Source of the DNA: Microbulbifer harenosus
GTDB lineage: Bacteria; Pseudomonadota; Gammaproteobacteria; Pseudomonadales; Cellvibrionaceae
Assembly (NCBI RefSeq): GCF_005771435.1
Contig: NZ_VANI01000010.1
Location: forward strand, 186,001-250,000
Reading direction: 5' to 3'
DNA: 64,000 nt
The translations under genes and the position numbers were made by a program. This document shows, in pieces, positions 26,582-34,705 of this stretch. The notes under the pieces were generated by a model that was not told where the DNA came from, ran no database searches, and was given only the letters and a program-made list of their open reading frames with translations. Position 1 is the first letter of the stretch. Every line of letters starts with the position of its first letter.

Positions 26582-28357
26582 TCAGAAAGCGATATCCGGT
26601 GGCGGCGCCACCCGCAGAACTTCCTGTACGGTGGTAATTCCCGCTGCCACCTTGCGCGCGCCGGATAACCGCAGGCTGTTCATTCCCTCGCGCATGCCCT
26701 GGCGGCGCACCAGTTGCAGGTCGCAGTCGTGGGTGACCAGCGCCTGCACACCCTCGGAAAACAGCAGGATTTCGTAGATGCCCTGGCGGCCGCGGTAACC
26801 GGTGTTGCGGCAGTCGAGGCAGCCCTCCGGCTGATACACCACCTCGGGCTTGGGCGCCTTCCAGGGTTTCACCAGCGCCTGCCAGTCCTCGTCGCTGATC
26901 TCTGCCTTGCGCTTGCAGTTGGGGCACAGGGTGCGCACCAGGCGCTGGGCCATCACCCCGAGCACGGTGGATTTCAGCAGGTAGTGCGGCAAGCCAAGGT
27001 CCAGCAGGCGGGTCACGGCAGTGGGCGCGTCGTTGGTGTGCAGGGTGGAAATCACCAGGTGACCGGTGAGCGCGGCCTGCACCGCCATCTGTGCAGTCTC
27101 CAGGTCGCGGATCTCCCCCACCATGATGATGTCCGGGTCCTGCCGCATCAGGGTGCGGATGCCGGCGGCGAAATCCAGGCCAATGCTGTGATGGACCTGG
27201 GTCTGGTTGAAATTTTCCTCGACCATCTCGATAGGGTCTTCGATGGTGGAAACATTCACCTCGCTCGAAGCCAGCTGCTTGAGCGCCGTATACAAGGTGG
27301 TGGTTTTACCGGAGCCGGTGGGGCCGGTGACCAGCACAATACCGTTGGGGCGCCCGAGCATGGTCTGCCAGCGGGCCAGATCGTCGCCGGCGAGGCCCAG
27401 GTCGTGGTAGGAACGCGCCAGTACCTCGGGATCAAAGATCCGCATCACCAGCTTTTCACCGAACGCGGTGGGCAGGGTGGAGAGGCGCAGTTCCACCTCG
27501 CTGCCGTCCGGGCGCTTGGTCTTGATGCGGCCGTCCTGGGGTTTGCGCTTCTCTGCCACGTTCATGCGCCCGAGAATTTTCAGGCGGCTGGTGACAGCGG
27601 CGTTGACCTGGTCCGGCAGTTCGTGGATCGGGTGCAGGATGCCGTCGATGCGGAAGCGGATGCGCCCCACGTCCCGGCGCGGCTCGATATGGATGTCACT
27701 GGCGCGCTGGTCGAAGGCGTGCTGCAGCAGCCAGTCGACAATATTGACGATGTGCTGGTCATTGGCCTCCGGGTCCTTCAGGTTGCCGAGTTCCAGCAGC
27801 TGTTCGAAATTGTTGGCGCCGGACGTGCCCTTGAGACCGCTGGCGCCGGTGATGGAGTGGGCCAGGGAGTAGAACTCGGTGCAATAGCGCTTGATGTCCG
27901 CGGGGTCTGCCACCACCCGCTGCACGGTGCGACCACTGGTGTGTTCCAGTTGCTCCTCCCAGCCGGAGGTGTAGGGCTGGGCGGTGGCCACCAGCAGCAT
28001 CTCCTTGCTGGCCTCCACACACAGAATCTGGTGGCGTTTGGCGAACTGGAAGCTCATCACCTCAGTCACCGCCGCTACATTCACCTTCAGCGGGTCGATG
28101 TGGTACAGGCCGTGGGAGGAGGTATCCGCCAGCCACTGGGTAAGAAAGAACGCATCCAGCACCTTGCCGGGCTTTTTCAGGTTGGGCAGCTCACAGCTGG
28201 CGATATAGCTGAGCGGGTGCATCTGCGCCTGCTCCGCGGTGCGCGGGGTACCGATCAGGCGATTGGCGTCCGGGCGGCCCACATAGCCCTGGCTCACCAG
28301 GTCTTCCAGCAACCCCGCCAGGTCGAGAAACCTGTCTGCCATTCTGCTCACAGCCAT
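26582..28357 (-). CDS. GspE/PilB-family secretion or pilus ATPase, orphan
   Basis: 591 residues. An N-terminal MshEN-like region (about 1-170) precedes the ATPase core: RASDIHIEP and FRIDGILHPI, Walker A GPTGSGKTTT near residue 345, Asp box STIEDPIEM, Walker B IIMVGEIRDLETA near 412, His box GHLVISTLHTND, and a zinc site CPNCKRK with CLDCRNTGYRGR near 475-515. These hexameric ATPases drive type IV pilus or type II secretion assembly at the inner membrane. No gsp, pil or msh gene accompanies it, so it is an orphan, perhaps supplying a system elsewhere. PilB is the alternative name; the tetracysteine zinc site is shared by both groups. Confidence 0.9.
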   Translation of the reverse strand: MAVSRMADRFLDLAGLLEDLVSQGYVGRPDANRLIGTPRTAEQAQMHPLSYIASCELPNLKKPGKVLDAFFLTQWLADTSSHGLYHIDPLKVNVAAVTEVMSFQFAKRHQILCVEASKEMLLVATAQPYTSGWEEQLEHTSGRTVQRVVADPADIKRYCTEFYSLAHSITGASGLKGTSGANNFEQLLELGNLKDPEANDQHIVNIVDWLLQHAFDQRASDIHIEPRRDVGRIRFRIDGILHPIHELPDQVNAAVTSRLKILGRMNVAEKRKPQDGRIKTKRPDGSEVELRLSTLPTAFGEKLVMRIFDPEVLARSYHDLGLAGDDLARWQTMLGRPNGIVLVTGPTGSGKTTTLYTALKQLASSEVNVSTIEDPIEMVEENFNQTQVHHSIGLDFAAGIRTLMRQDPDIIMVGEIRDLETAQMAVQAALTGHLVISTLHTNDAPTAVTRLLDLGLPHYLLKSTVLGVMAQRLVRTLCPNCKRKAEISDEDWQALVKPWKAPKPEVVYQPEGCLDCRNTGYRGRQGIYEILLFSEGVQALVTHDCDLQLVRRQGMREGMNSLRLSGARKVAAGITTVQEVLRVAPPPDIAF

Positions 28358-28570
28358 ACCCTTGCACCCGTCTACGCTTAGTGTGATGGCGCATTGTAGC
28401 TTTTATGGCGGACGGCAACAGTGCGACCGGTCCGCAGAAAATTGCCGAGACCCTTTAGTCAAAAACAGGCGTCACTGTGCCCTCGGCAGATGTTGGGGTA
28501 CCATGCCGCCAAATTTGGCCGCCCCGGTGGCTTTTCAACCAACTGTCAGGACCGGAAAAAGGAACAGACC

Positions 28571-29248
28571 ATGCCCCTGTCCAATATCGCCAACCTGTTC
28601 GGCCGCTCGCCGATCAAGCCCATCAAGGAGCACATGGCGACCGCCCACGAGGCGTCAGCGGATCTGGTGCCCTTCTTCGAAGCCCTTATGCATGAGGACT
28701 TCGACACCGCCAAAACCATCCAGCAGCGCATCTCCGCGACCGAGAACCGCGCCGACGACATAAAGAAAGATCTGCGCCTGCACCTGCCGGACAGTCTGTT
28801 CATGCCGGTTTCCCGCACCGACCTGCTGGAGCTGTTGCACGCCCAGGACGAAGTGGCCAACACCGCCCAGGACATCGCCGGTCTCGCCATCGGCCGCCAG
28901 ATGCTGGTACCCGAGGCTCTGCGCACGCAGATGCAGACCTTCGTCGAGAGCGCCGTAGCCGCCTCCGCCCAGGCCCTCACCGCCATTAACGAGCTGGATG
29001 AGCTGCTGGAGTCCGGCTTCGCCGGGCGCGAAGTGGATATCGCCCAGCGCATGACCGAAGAGCTGGACGAACTCGAGCGCAAATCCGACAAACTCGAAGT
29101 TCAGGTGCGCGCTGCCCTGTTCAAGATCGAAAAAGAACTGCCTCCCGTGGATGTGATTTTCCTCTATCGCGTCATCGAGTGGGTCGGCGACCTGGCCGAC
29201 CGCGCGCACGCTGTCGGCAACCGATTGCAATTGTTGCTGGCGCGTTAA
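28571..29248 (+). CDS. DUF47/PhoU-like phosphate transport regulator (TIGR00153 type)
   Basis: 225 residues, almost all helical, with the PhoU-like DUF47 pattern: an opening MPLSNIANLFGRSPIKPIKEHM, split around residues 1-22, then paired helices with ENRADDIKKDLRLHLPDSLFMPV, the acidic E/D-x-x-x-D clusters that bind metal in PhoU relatives, and a closing VIEWVGDLADRAHAVGNRL. I use the ATG 10 bases after GGAACAG; the upstream in-frame start at 28421 adds 50 residues of no family likeness. It stands 12 bp before the Pit-type transporter gene, a very common pairing, and is expected to modulate that transporter. Confidence 0.92.
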   Translation: MPLSNIANLFGRSPIKPIKEHMATAHEASADLVPFFEALMHEDFDTAKTIQQRISATENRADDIKKDLRLHLPDSLFMPVSRTDLLELLHAQDEVANTAQDIAGLAIGRQMLVPEALRTQMQTFVESAVAASAQALTAINELDELLESGFAGREVDIAQRMTEELDELERKSDKLEVQVRAALFKIEKELPPVDVIFLYRVIEWVGDLADRAHAVGNRLQLLLAR

Positions 29249-29260
29249 AGGGGGAATTCC

Positions 29261-30538
29261 ATGGAAATCATTGCACAGTACGGCCACATCTTCCTGATTC
29301 TGGCCTGCGTCTTCGGCTTCTTTATGGCCTGGGGCGTGGGCGCAAACGACGTGGCCAACGCCATGGGAACCTCCGTAGGCTCCCGCGCGCTGACCATCAA
29401 GCAGGCGATCATCATCGCCATGATCTTCGAATTCGCCGGCGCCTATTTGGCCGGTGGCGAAGTAACTGCCACCATTCGCAAGGGGATCATTTCCCCGGAT
29501 CTGTTTACCGATAATCCCGAACTGCTGATCTACGGCATGCTCTCTGCGCTGCTGGCCGCCGGTACCTGGCTGGCCATCGCCAGTGTGCTGGGCTGGCCAG
29601 TGTCCACCACGCACTCCATCGTCGGCGCCATCGTTGGCTTCTCGGCGGTGGGCATTTCCGTAGACGCGGTGGCCTGGGGCAAGGTGGGCAGTATCGTCGC
29701 CAGTTGGGTCGTCTCACCGGTACTGGCTGGCACCTTTTCATTCCTGCTGTTCCGCAGCGTTCAGCGGCTGATCCTCAACACCGAAGATCCATTTACCAAC
29801 GCCAAACGCTACATCCCAGTCTATATGTTCGCAGTGGGCTGGATGATCGCCATGGTGACCCTCACCAAGGGCCTCAAGCACGTGCTGAAAGACGCGAACA
29901 TCAATCTGGTCTTCTGGCAGGACGCGCTGATCGCCGGCGTTGTCGGCCTGATCGTGATGGGCGTGGGCATGGCGATGATCAAGCGCATCAAACGCGACCC
30001 CGAGCGCGAGCGCAGCAACCGCTTTGCCAACGTGGAGCGGGTGTTCGCCATCCTGATGATTTTCACCGCCTGTGCCATGGCTTTCGCTCACGGCTCCAAC
30101 GACGTGGCCAACGCCGTCGGCCCACTGGCAGCGATTGTAAACACGGTGCAGCAGGGTGCGGTAACTGCCAAAGCGGTGATGCCGTCGTGGATCCTGCTGC
30201 TCGGTGGTGTCGGTATCGTGGTGGGCCTCGCCACTTACGGCTTTAAGGTGATGGCCACCATCGGCCAGAAGATTACTGAGCTGACCCCCAGCCGCGGCTT
30301 TGCCGCCGAGCTGGGCGCCGCCTCTACCGTGGTTCTGGCCTCCGGCACAGGCCTACCTATCTCCACCACCCACACCCTGGTGGGCGCGGTACTCGGGGTG
30401 GGCCTGGCGCGCGGTATCGGCGCACTCAACCTGCGCATGATCACCACCATCGTCGCCTCCTGGATCGTCACCCTGCCCGCCGGCGCGGGCCTGGCCATCC
30501 TGTTCTTCTTCTTTTTCAAAGGTGTGTTTGGCTGGTAA
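29261..30538 (+). CDS. pit: Low-affinity inorganic phosphate transporter, Pit family
   Basis: 425 residues with about ten membrane segments and the inverted PHO4 repeats. The first copy has GANDVANAMGTSVGSRALT near residue 28, the second HGSNDVANAVGPLAAI near residue 277; each is followed by a G-x-P-x-S-T-T-H motif (LGWPVSTTHSIVGA and GTGLPISTTHTLVGA). These carry phosphate with its cation. A hydrophilic loop (RIKRDPERERSNRF) separates the halves on the cytoplasmic side. It forms an operon with the DUF47 gene and ends at a strong terminator. Transport may use protons or, in marine bacteria, sodium; sequence alone does not decide. Confidence 0.94.
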   Translation: MEIIAQYGHIFLILACVFGFFMAWGVGANDVANAMGTSVGSRALTIKQAIIIAMIFEFAGAYLAGGEVTATIRKGIISPDLFTDNPELLIYGMLSALLAAGTWLAIASVLGWPVSTTHSIVGAIVGFSAVGISVDAVAWGKVGSIVASWVVSPVLAGTFSFLLFRSVQRLILNTEDPFTNAKRYIPVYMFAVGWMIAMVTLTKGLKHVLKDANINLVFWQDALIAGVVGLIVMGVGMAMIKRIKRDPERERSNRFANVERVFAILMIFTACAMAFAHGSNDVANAVGPLAAIVNTVQQGAVTAKAVMPSWILLLGGVGIVVGLATYGFKVMATIGQKITELTPSRGFAAELGAASTVVLASGTGLPISTTHTLVGAVLGVGLARGIGALNLRMITTIVASWIVTLPAGAGLAILFFFFFKGVFGW

Positions 30539-30585
30539 GGCGGCCATATGCCGATTAGCGATGGCCACTAGCGCCATCGCCTGTT

Positions 30586-30612
30586 AAAAAGGGAGCCTCG
30601 CGCTCCCTTTTT
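30586..30612 (+). terminator. Rho-independent terminator of the phosphate operon
   Basis: AAAAAGGGAG pairs with CTCCCTTTTT around a 7-nt loop. A second perfect 8-bp hairpin (GCGATGGC / GCCATCGC, 30558-30580) lies just upstream. Confidence 0.92.
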
Positions 30613-30652
30613 CATTTGTTATTCATTCCCGCAGTCGAGGAGGTAAATTCCC

Positions 30653-31450
30653 ATGCAATTGTCCATCTACCAGGCCGACGCCTTCACCTCCAAACTGTTC
30701 AAAGGCAACCCCGCCGCCTACATTCCCCTCACAAGCTGGCTCGACGACGCGCTGATGCAACAGATCGCCGCGGAGAACAACCTCGCCGAAACCGCCTTCA
30801 CCGTGCCCGCCGGCAACGGCTTCGAACTGCGCTGGTTCACCCCCAGTGAAGAAGTCCCCCTGTGCGGCCACGCCACCCTCGTCACCGCGCACCTGTTGTG
30901 GACCGAACTGGGTTTTACCGACAGCGAAATCCACTTCCACACCCGCAGCGGCGAGCTGATCGTGCGCAAAGAGGGCGACCTGCTGGCAATGGACTTCCCC
31001 GCGCAGAAAAACAGCGAAATCCCACTCGACGAAAGCTACACACAGGCACTCGGTACAGCTCCAGTCAAAGCCATGGAAGTGGTCGGTTCCAACGACCAGC
31101 TGCTGCTGGAGTTCCCCTCCGCCGACATCGTCGCCGAGCTCGCCCCGGACTTCCGCGCCGTAAAAAACCTGCCCTACAAAGGCCTGATCTGCACCGCTCC
31201 CGGCGACGGCTTCGACTGCGACTTCGTCAGCCGCTTCTTTGCCCCCGCCATCGGCATCGACGAAGATCCGGTGACCGGCTCTGCACACACCCGACTGGTG
31301 CCGTTCTGGGCACAGAAACTCGACAAGACCTCACTCAAGGCAAAACAGATTTCACCGCGCGGTGGCGAGCTGGATTGTGAATTGAAAGGTGAGCGGGTAA
31401 TCATGCGCGGACGCGCGGTGACGTATCTGCGAGGACAGATCAGTTTGTAA
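30653..31450 (+). CDS. PhzF-family epimerase/isomerase-like protein
   Basis: 265 residues with all family landmarks: opening SIYQADAFTSKLFKGNPAA, catalytic glutamate in NLAETAF (E46), CGHATLVTAH (H73) and DEDPVTGSAHTRL in the second domain. The two halves form the DapF-like fold with the active site between them. AGGAGG lies 8 bases upstream of the ATG. Substrate is unknown, as for most family members. It sits alone between the phosphate operon terminator and the structured element at 31484-31613. Unlike the PhzF-like gene at 25588-26490, its active-site loop is intact, so the two are probably not redundant. Confidence 0.9.
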   Translation: MQLSIYQADAFTSKLFKGNPAAYIPLTSWLDDALMQQIAAENNLAETAFTVPAGNGFELRWFTPSEEVPLCGHATLVTAHLLWTELGFTDSEIHFHTRSGELIVRKEGDLLAMDFPAQKNSEIPLDESYTQALGTAPVKAMEVVGSNDQLLLEFPSADIVAELAPDFRAVKNLPYKGLICTAPGDGFDCDFVSRFFAPAIGIDEDPVTGSAHTRLVPFWAQKLDKTSLKAKQISPRGGELDCELKGERVIMRGRAVTYLRGQISL

Positions 31451-31483
31451 TTCTACGGTGGTACCTGTTCGTTCCTACTCTGT

Positions 31484-31613
31484 GGCGGTACCGCTACCGG
31501 GTGCGCTTTTGCGAGACACGAGCTAGGCGCTCCCCCTCAACCCATCCATGGGGGCTCTTCCGCGAGGTCCCTCTCGCGGAAGGTCTCGCAAAAGCGCACC
31601 CGGTATCGCCACC
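31484..31613 (+). repeat. Structured intergenic element, copy B (nested inverted repeats)
   Basis: The outer arms 31495-31517 and 31583-31605 are perfect 23-bp complements, with further imperfect pairing out to 31484 and 31613. Between them lie a spacer, the core ACCCATCCATGGGGGCT, and a perfect 10-bp hairpin (31557-31582) with loop GTCCCT that abuts the right arm. Compared with copy A at 20502-20615, the core, the loop, and the arm ends GCGAGAC/GTCTCGC and CTTC/GAAG are the same, while the rest of both stems differs yet pairs. The spacer before the core is 13 nt longer here. It sits between convergent genes. Confidence 0.75.
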
Positions 31614-31713
31614 TTCATATCGACCTTCATTAGACCAATTTGCTTCGAGCAACCATAAATCGATAACCACGGGAATCAATCAAGTATTAATGCCCTTTAC
31701 CGGTAATACCCAT

Positions 31714-32184
31714 TTACCAGTAATGGTAATGCAACCGCTCATTCTTCCGCGGCCCATCAATCTGCCAGATCAACTCAATCTCATCCGGATGAAGAATCAG
31801 ATCGGCGGTGTAGGTATCCTCCCCACACAGATGCGGCGACTGGTGACGGAACCCGTGCTCGGTAACAGGCACCAGATTGAACAACATCACCGGCTCCTCC
31901 CGCCGCAGATGCTCCAGCCGCACAAAGTCCACACAGCGCGTCCAGCGGTAAGTATTTTGCAAGTCAATTTTGTGACCATCCGCATCGGTAAACTTCGCCC
32001 GTTCCGCAAACAGAATGTGCGCGCCAAAACTGGTAACCTCCACCTCCCCGCGCCCATGCCCACGCCAATTGGTCTGCGAGCCCGGACCATTGCTGGCATT
32101 GAAACTGAAAGCACGGACTTTCTTTAACCGCTCGCACAGTTGCGCCAACGCCGCGAGCGATATGTAATCCAGGCCAATCGTCAC
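31714..32184 (-). CDS. DUF6314-like small protein
   Basis: 156 residues, no signal peptide or membrane segment. The pattern FNASNGPGSQTNWRGHGRGEVEV, seen around residues 28-50, then FTDADG, YRWTR and CVDFVRLEHLR, resembles the DUF6314 group of small beta-rich proteins with a G-x-G-x-G turn and an aromatic Y-x-W-x core. No function is known for that group. The gene is divergent from the DMT permease gene, whose ATG lies 18 bp from this start, so the two share a very short control region. I am moderately sure of the reading frame and less sure of the family. Confidence 0.6.
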   Translation of the reverse strand: MTIGLDYISLAALAQLCERLKKVRAFSFNASNGPGSQTNWRGHGRGEVEVTSFGAHILFAERAKFTDADGHKIDLQNTYRWTRCVDFVRLEHLRREEPVMLFNLVPVTEHGFRHQSPHLCGEDTYTADLILHPDEIELIWQIDGPRKNERLHYHYW

Positions 32185-32202
32185 CGGACAAACTTCCTAT
32201 TC

Positions 32203-33069
32203 ATGTTTCTGCTGATACTCATCACCCTGTTGTGGGCCCTTTCCTTCAGTCTGATCGGCGTCTATCTCGCCGGCCAGGTCGACAGCTATTTTGCCGTACT
32301 CACCCGGGTACTACTCGCCACCCTGATATTCCTGCCATTTCTCAACTGGCGCACACCGCCGCGCATCGCGCTGACGCTTATCGCCATCGGCGCCGTGCAG
32401 CTGGGACTGATGTATCTGTTCTACTATCAATCTTTTCTGCTGCTGAGCGTACCGGAAGTACTGCTGTTTACCATTTTCACGCCGGTGTACATCGCCCTGA
32501 TCTACGACCTGTTGGCGCGGCGCTTCTCGCCCTGGAATTTACTGGTGGCCGCCATCGCCGTGCTCGGTGCCGCCATCATCCGCTGGGACAACCTGAGCGG
32601 CGATTATTGGAAAGGCTTTTTTGTGGTGCAGGGCGCCAACCTCTGCTTTGCGGCAGGCCAGGTGGCCTACAGGCAGTTTATGCAATCCTCCCACGCGCGC
32701 ACGAAATCGCTGCCGCCGCGGCAGACTTTCGGCTGGTTTTTTATCGGCGCCAGTATCGTGGCCGGTATTGCCTGGTTCGCCCTCGGCACCGCCAAATACC
32801 CCACCACGCCAGTCCAGTGGGGCGTGTTACTGTGGCTCGGCGCCGTAGCCTCGGGACTCGGCTATTTCCTGTGGAACAAGGGCGCCACCCAGGTTTCCCC
32901 CGGTACCCTGGCGGCGATGAACAATGCGCTGATTCCGGCGGGGTTGCTGGTGAACCTGTTGATCTGGAACCGCGACGCGGATCTGCCGCGTCTCGCCATC
33001 GGCGGCGCCCTCATCGTCGCTGCCGTTGTACTGAGCGAATGGCACCAGCGCGAGCGAAATTCCCGCTGA
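32203..33069 (+). CDS. EamA/DMT-superfamily permease
   Basis: 288 residues and ten predicted membrane segments in two EamA repeats, the usual drug/metabolite transporter layout. The start giving MFLLILITLLWALSFSLIG places the first helix at the N-terminus with its typical W-x-x-x-F; the longer frame from 32140 would run into the divergent neighbour. The second repeat has GANLCFAAGQVAYRQF and closes near LIVAAVVLSEWHQ. Such proteins export or import amino acids, metabolites or carboxylates; substrate cannot be told. An outer-membrane efflux gene follows 61 bp downstream. Confidence 0.85.
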   Translation: MFLLILITLLWALSFSLIGVYLAGQVDSYFAVLTRVLLATLIFLPFLNWRTPPRIALTLIAIGAVQLGLMYLFYYQSFLLLSVPEVLLFTIFTPVYIALIYDLLARRFSPWNLLVAAIAVLGAAIIRWDNLSGDYWKGFFVVQGANLCFAAGQVAYRQFMQSSHARTKSLPPRQTFGWFFIGASIVAGIAWFALGTAKYPTTPVQWGVLLWLGAVASGLGYFLWNKGATQVSPGTLAAMNNALIPAGLLVNLLIWNRDADLPRLAIGGALIVAAVVLSEWHQRERNSR

Positions 33070-33130
33070 AAGGCGATTGCTATACTTTCTGCCGACCTAC
33101 GCCCCGCCTACGCCGCGCACAAGGAACGTG

Positions 33131-34690
33131 ATGGATGGACGCCGCGGACAACCCCAGCAAAGATCGCGCGCAATGAGCCGTGCGACGCTGCGTTCCGCAT
33201 TTTTCCGGCCAATTTCCGCGCTGTTATTGACCAGCGCCATTGCCTGCGCCCCTCTCGGGCCCGATTTTCGCGAACCGGATATGGCCTGGTTGTCGGCGTG
33301 GCAGCCGGATCTGTACGGTCAGGCCTATCAGGAACCGGGCGCGTCAGATTTGAGTCAGTGGTGGCAGCGCCTAGGGGACCCCACGCTCAACAACCTGATC
33401 GCCATCGCGCGTATTGAAAATCCCACCCTGCAGATCGCCGGCCTGCGCATTCTCGAAAGCCGCGCCGCACTCGGCATCGCCATCGGCCTCAAATACCCGC
33501 AGCTGCAACAGATCGACGGTGCCGCGGCCTATGTATCCGAATATCTGCACGGCGGGGCTGACGACGATCACCGGGATTACCGCACAGGTGACATCGCCTT
33601 CAACATCCAGTGGGAGATGGATTTCTGGGGTCGCTTCCGGCGCGGCATCGAGTCCGCCGACGCCGCATTCTTCGCCTCCATTGCCAACCAGCGCGACGGG
33701 CAGGTGTTGCTCGCTGCCGAGGTAGCGACACGCTACTACGACTACAAGACCACCCTGCAGCGCATCGACATAGCACAGCGCAATATTGCCCTGCAGGAAC
33801 GCAACGTGGCGATCACCCGCGCGCTGTTCGCGAGCGGTCAGGAATCGGAGCTGGACCTGCAACAGGCGCGCACCCAGCTCCTTGCCACGCTCGCGACAAT
33901 CCCCGCGCTGAAACTCACTCTGAGCCTGCAGCGCAATGCCCTGTGCGCACTGCTTGGGCGCGCGCCGGGGGATTTACCGGAATTGGCCGGCGTCGATGAC
34001 AGCCTCCCGGACATTCGGCGGATTCCGCTGAACGAGGCCCCGGTCAGCCTGCTGCTGCGGCGCCCGGATGTGCGCGCGGCGGCGTGGCAGGCCGCGGCGC
34101 AATCCGCCCAGGTCGGGGTCGCCATCACAGACCTCTACCCCGCCATCTCCCTGTTCGGCACCCTCGGCTGGGCCGGCACCAGCCTCGACAATATCCCGGA
34201 CGTGTCCACCTTTGCCATAGGTCCGGCACTGCGCTGGAATATTTTTAGTTACGGGCGCATCGAGAACAACGTGCGTGTGCAGGATGCGCGGCTACAACAG
34301 TTACTGGAAGTCTTCCGCGCAACCGTACTGCAGGCCGCGCGGGAAACCGACGACGCTGCCAGCAGAATCGCCCAGACCCACGCCCGCCAGAGCATTCTCA
34401 ACGAATCCCTGACCGCCGCAGAGCGTTCGTTGGAAATCGCCATGCGGCGGTATCAGGAAGGTTATTCCGACTTCCAGCGGGTGCTCGACGCGCAGGCCGC
34501 GGTGTTTGTGCAATCCGACCTTGTAGTCATCAATCGCGGTGACCATGTAACTGCCATTATTGAACTGTACCGGTCCCTCGGCGGCGGCTGGCGCGAGGCA
34601 GGCATCGACGACCTCGTTCCCGCGGAAACGCGCTACCGCATGACAGAGCGCGTCGACTGGGGCGATCTTTTGCAAGAACCCATTCCATGA
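33131..34690 (+). CDS. Outer-membrane efflux lipoprotein, NodT/TolC-type factor
   Basis: 519 residues. The N-terminus has a signal ending in a lipobox-like LLLTSAIAC, so the mature protein is probably a lipoprotein. The family motifs of RND-type outer-membrane factors follow: WWQRLGDPTLNNLI, then paired coiled-coil regions with ALFASGQESELDLQQARTQL and the repeat in the second half ending YQEGYSDFQRVLDAQ. These trimers form the channel through which efflux pumps discharge. I use the ATG 4 bases after AAGGAA; an alternative ATG lies 14 codons on. The adaptor gene follows 15 bp downstream. No inner-membrane pump is present in the operon. Confidence 0.9.
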   Translation: MDGRRGQPQQRSRAMSRATLRSAFFRPISALLLTSAIACAPLGPDFREPDMAWLSAWQPDLYGQAYQEPGASDLSQWWQRLGDPTLNNLIAIARIENPTLQIAGLRILESRAALGIAIGLKYPQLQQIDGAAAYVSEYLHGGADDDHRDYRTGDIAFNIQWEMDFWGRFRRGIESADAAFFASIANQRDGQVLLAAEVATRYYDYKTTLQRIDIAQRNIALQERNVAITRALFASGQESELDLQQARTQLLATLATIPALKLTLSLQRNALCALLGRAPGDLPELAGVDDSLPDIRRIPLNEAPVSLLLRRPDVRAAAWQAAAQSAQVGVAITDLYPAISLFGTLGWAGTSLDNIPDVSTFAIGPALRWNIFSYGRIENNVRVQDARLQQLLEVFRATVLQAARETDDAASRIAQTHARQSILNESLTAAERSLEIAMRRYQEGYSDFQRVLDAQAAVFVQSDLVVINRGDHVTAIIELYRSLGGGWREAGIDDLVPAETRYRMTERVDWGDLLQEPIP

Positions 34691-34705
34691 ATGCCTGAGT
34701 CCTGA

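Noticed and set aside
26714-28381. 555-codon open frame antisense to the GspE-type gene
   Set aside because: Same cause: a GC-rich shadow with Val/Gly/Gln-rich sequence and no motif, fully overlapped by a gene with intact Walker motifs.
25588-31450. Phenazine gene cluster, suggested by two PhzF-like genes
   Set aside because: No other phz genes are present, the two PhzF-like genes are on opposite strands, and unrelated operons lie between them.
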